A stretch of DNA of 5,947 bases. Origin: Nitrososphaeria archaeon (GTDB taxonomy: Archaea; Thermoproteota; Nitrososphaeria; Nitrososphaerales; Nitrososphaeraceae). The position numbers were made by a program, and so were the translations under genes. Below the pieces are notes generated by a model. That model made no database searches, was not told the origin of the DNA, and was given only the letters and a program-made list of their open reading frames with translations. Shown piece after piece: positions 4,880 through 5,947 of this stretch. The DNA is taken from assembly GCA_021324715.1 (NCBI GenBank), contig JAJPIN010000186.1, positions 1 through 5,947 of the forward strand. Reading direction: 5' to 3'. Numbering within the stretch: position 1 is the first letter of the stretch; every line of letters begins with the position of its first letter.

Positions 4880-5947
4880 ATGTGGATGAATATATTTCCT
4901 CCTCCAGATCAAATACTAAACCCTTTTCCATTTTATGCACAGATGAGAAAATCAAATCCCATTGTGTATGATGATAAAAATAAAGTTTGGGGGATTTTTC
5001 GCTACGAGGATATTCAATCCGTCCTAACAAATTACAGACATTTTTCTTCAGATTTTCAAAAATTAATCAATATTGAACAAGCACAAATGAACCAACATAT
5101 ACAAAATAAGAAAGAACAAGAACGTGAATCTGTGAGACCTAGTATCCTCACTTCTGATCCTCCCTATCACAATAAGCTAAGGAGTGTAATATCCTCTGCA
5201 TTTACTTCAACGACAATCGGGAGATTAAGACCCCGGATTGAAGAGATATCTCATGATATGATAGACAATGTCATTGAGAGAGGTTCTATGGACCTCATTA
5301 ACGATTTGGCTTATCCATTACCCGTTACAGTAATTGCAGAGTTGCTAGGTATCCCATCAGACGACCAGGATGCCTTTAAGAGATGGGCTGACGAATTAAT
5401 TGGTTCTACTACCTCTAGTAACAGTAATCTACCTATTGATAAAAGGTCAGAACAGATCTTCAAGAGAGTTCAAACCGAAATGGATTCTTACTTTATCGAT
5501 ATAATTGAAAAAAGAAAAGTAGACAAAGTCCCCAGTAATGATCTAATAAGCAATTTACTTAAAGCAGAAATGGATGGCAATAAGCTTACTGAAGATGAAA
5601 TACTTGCGTTTTGTTCTCTATTACTTTTGGCAGGTCATGTGACGACTGTAAACTTAATAGGCAATATGATACGTTCCCTAATTGATAATCCAAGCCAGCT
5701 AGAGAAGCTATTAGTTCACCACAATGGCCACATGATCAGCAAGGACAACCCGAATGATTATCCTTTAATTACATCTGCAATAGATGAAACACTTAGATAC
5801 AGATCTCCTGTTCAAGCTTTGATTCGTTTCGCTGCAGAGGATGTAGGTATTGGAGAACAGAGAATAGAACGGGGACAAAGATTAATAATTTGGATTGGGT
5901 CAGCAAATCGTGATGAATCTATTTTTGATGATGCTGAAAAATTTTAC
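4880..5947 (+). CDS. Cytochrome P450, N-terminal three quarters
   Basis: The open frame continues for 356 codons to the right edge without a stop; bacterial-type soluble P450s are about 400 residues, so roughly the last 50 or more, with the heme-ligating Cys, are outside. No membrane anchor is present: the protein starts MWMNIFPPPDQILNPFPFYA, as soluble P450s do. D93-P-P-Y-H97-N-K-L-R101 is the C-helix heme-propionate motif. The I helix reads LLLLAGHVTTVNLIGN, around A251-G-H-V-T-T256. The K-helix ExxR is E303-T-L-R306, followed by the ANRDE and AEKFY segments. The usual acidic residue before the conserved Thr is Val254. Substrate and subfamily cannot be told from sequence; redox partners are not in the window. 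P450s insert one oxygen atom into organic substrates. The gene has its own TATA box and is divergent from the phasin-like gene. Confidence 0.93.
   Translation, partial: MWMNIFPPPDQILNPFPFYAQMRKSNPIVYDDKNKVWGIFRYEDIQSVLTNYRHFSSDFQKLINIEQAQMNQHIQNKKEQERESVRPSILTSDPPYHNKLRSVISSAFTSTTIGRLRPRIEEISHDMIDNVIERGSMDLINDLAYPLPVTVIAELLGIPSDDQDAFKRWADELIGSTTSSNSNLPIDKRSEQIFKRVQTEMDSYFIDIIEKRKVDKVPSNDLISNLLKAEMDGNKLTEDEILAFCSLLLLAGHVTTVNLIGNMIRSLIDNPSQLEKLLVHHNGHMISKDNPNDYPLITSAIDETLRYRSPVQALIRFAAEDVGIGEQRIERGQRLIIWIGSANRDESIFDDAEKFY

Overview
The window looks like an accessory stretch of an ammonia-oxidising archaeon (Nitrososphaeria, formerly Thaumarchaeota). The low G+C, the C2H2 mini-protein, the stand-alone winged-helix protein, the phasin-like protein and the P450 best fit a Nitrosocosmicus-like member of Nitrososphaerales. 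This is inferred from gene content and promoter style; there is no marker gene. Promoters are archaeal: nearly every start has an A/T-rich TATA-like box centred about 22-34 bases upstream and no clear Shine-Dalgarno sequence, as expected for leaderless or nearly leaderless mRNAs.

Layout, left to right. (1) 1-639, minus: the N-terminal part of an exported protein running off the left edge, ending here in 69-bp tandem repeats whose 23-residue unit carries two N-glycosylation sequons. (2) 999-1322, minus: a C2H2 zinc-finger mini-protein, with a 19-bp double palindrome just before its start. (3) 1438-2031, plus: a nitroreductase-family flavoprotein, divergent from the zinc finger. (4) 2041-2286, minus: a small winged-helix protein with a GTG start, convergent with the nitroreductase. 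(5) 2391-2552, minus: a 53-residue single-span membrane protein with a good TATA box. (6) 2737-3204, minus: an HNH endonuclease with an extra N-terminal zinc knuckle. (7) 3731-4273, minus: a phasin-like granule-associated protein. (8) 4880-5947, plus: the N-terminal three quarters of a cytochrome P450, cut by the right edge before its heme-cysteine motif.

The most unusual structure is non-coding. Two related palindromic elements (3539-3595 read on minus, 4390-4454 read on plus) lie in inverted orientation on either side of the phasin-like gene. They share stem and loop sequence. Three stem pairs differ by compensatory double changes and a fourth by a G-U/A-U exchange, so base pairing itself appears conserved. 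They may be a family of small structured RNAs or palindromic repeats. The plus-strand copy has a strong TATA box before it and a second hairpin followed by a T run after it.

The genes do not form one operon: strands alternate and most genes have their own promoter. They read as independently transcribed accessory functions (cell surface, redox/detoxification, DNA binding, DNA cleavage, carbon-storage granules) rather than one pathway.
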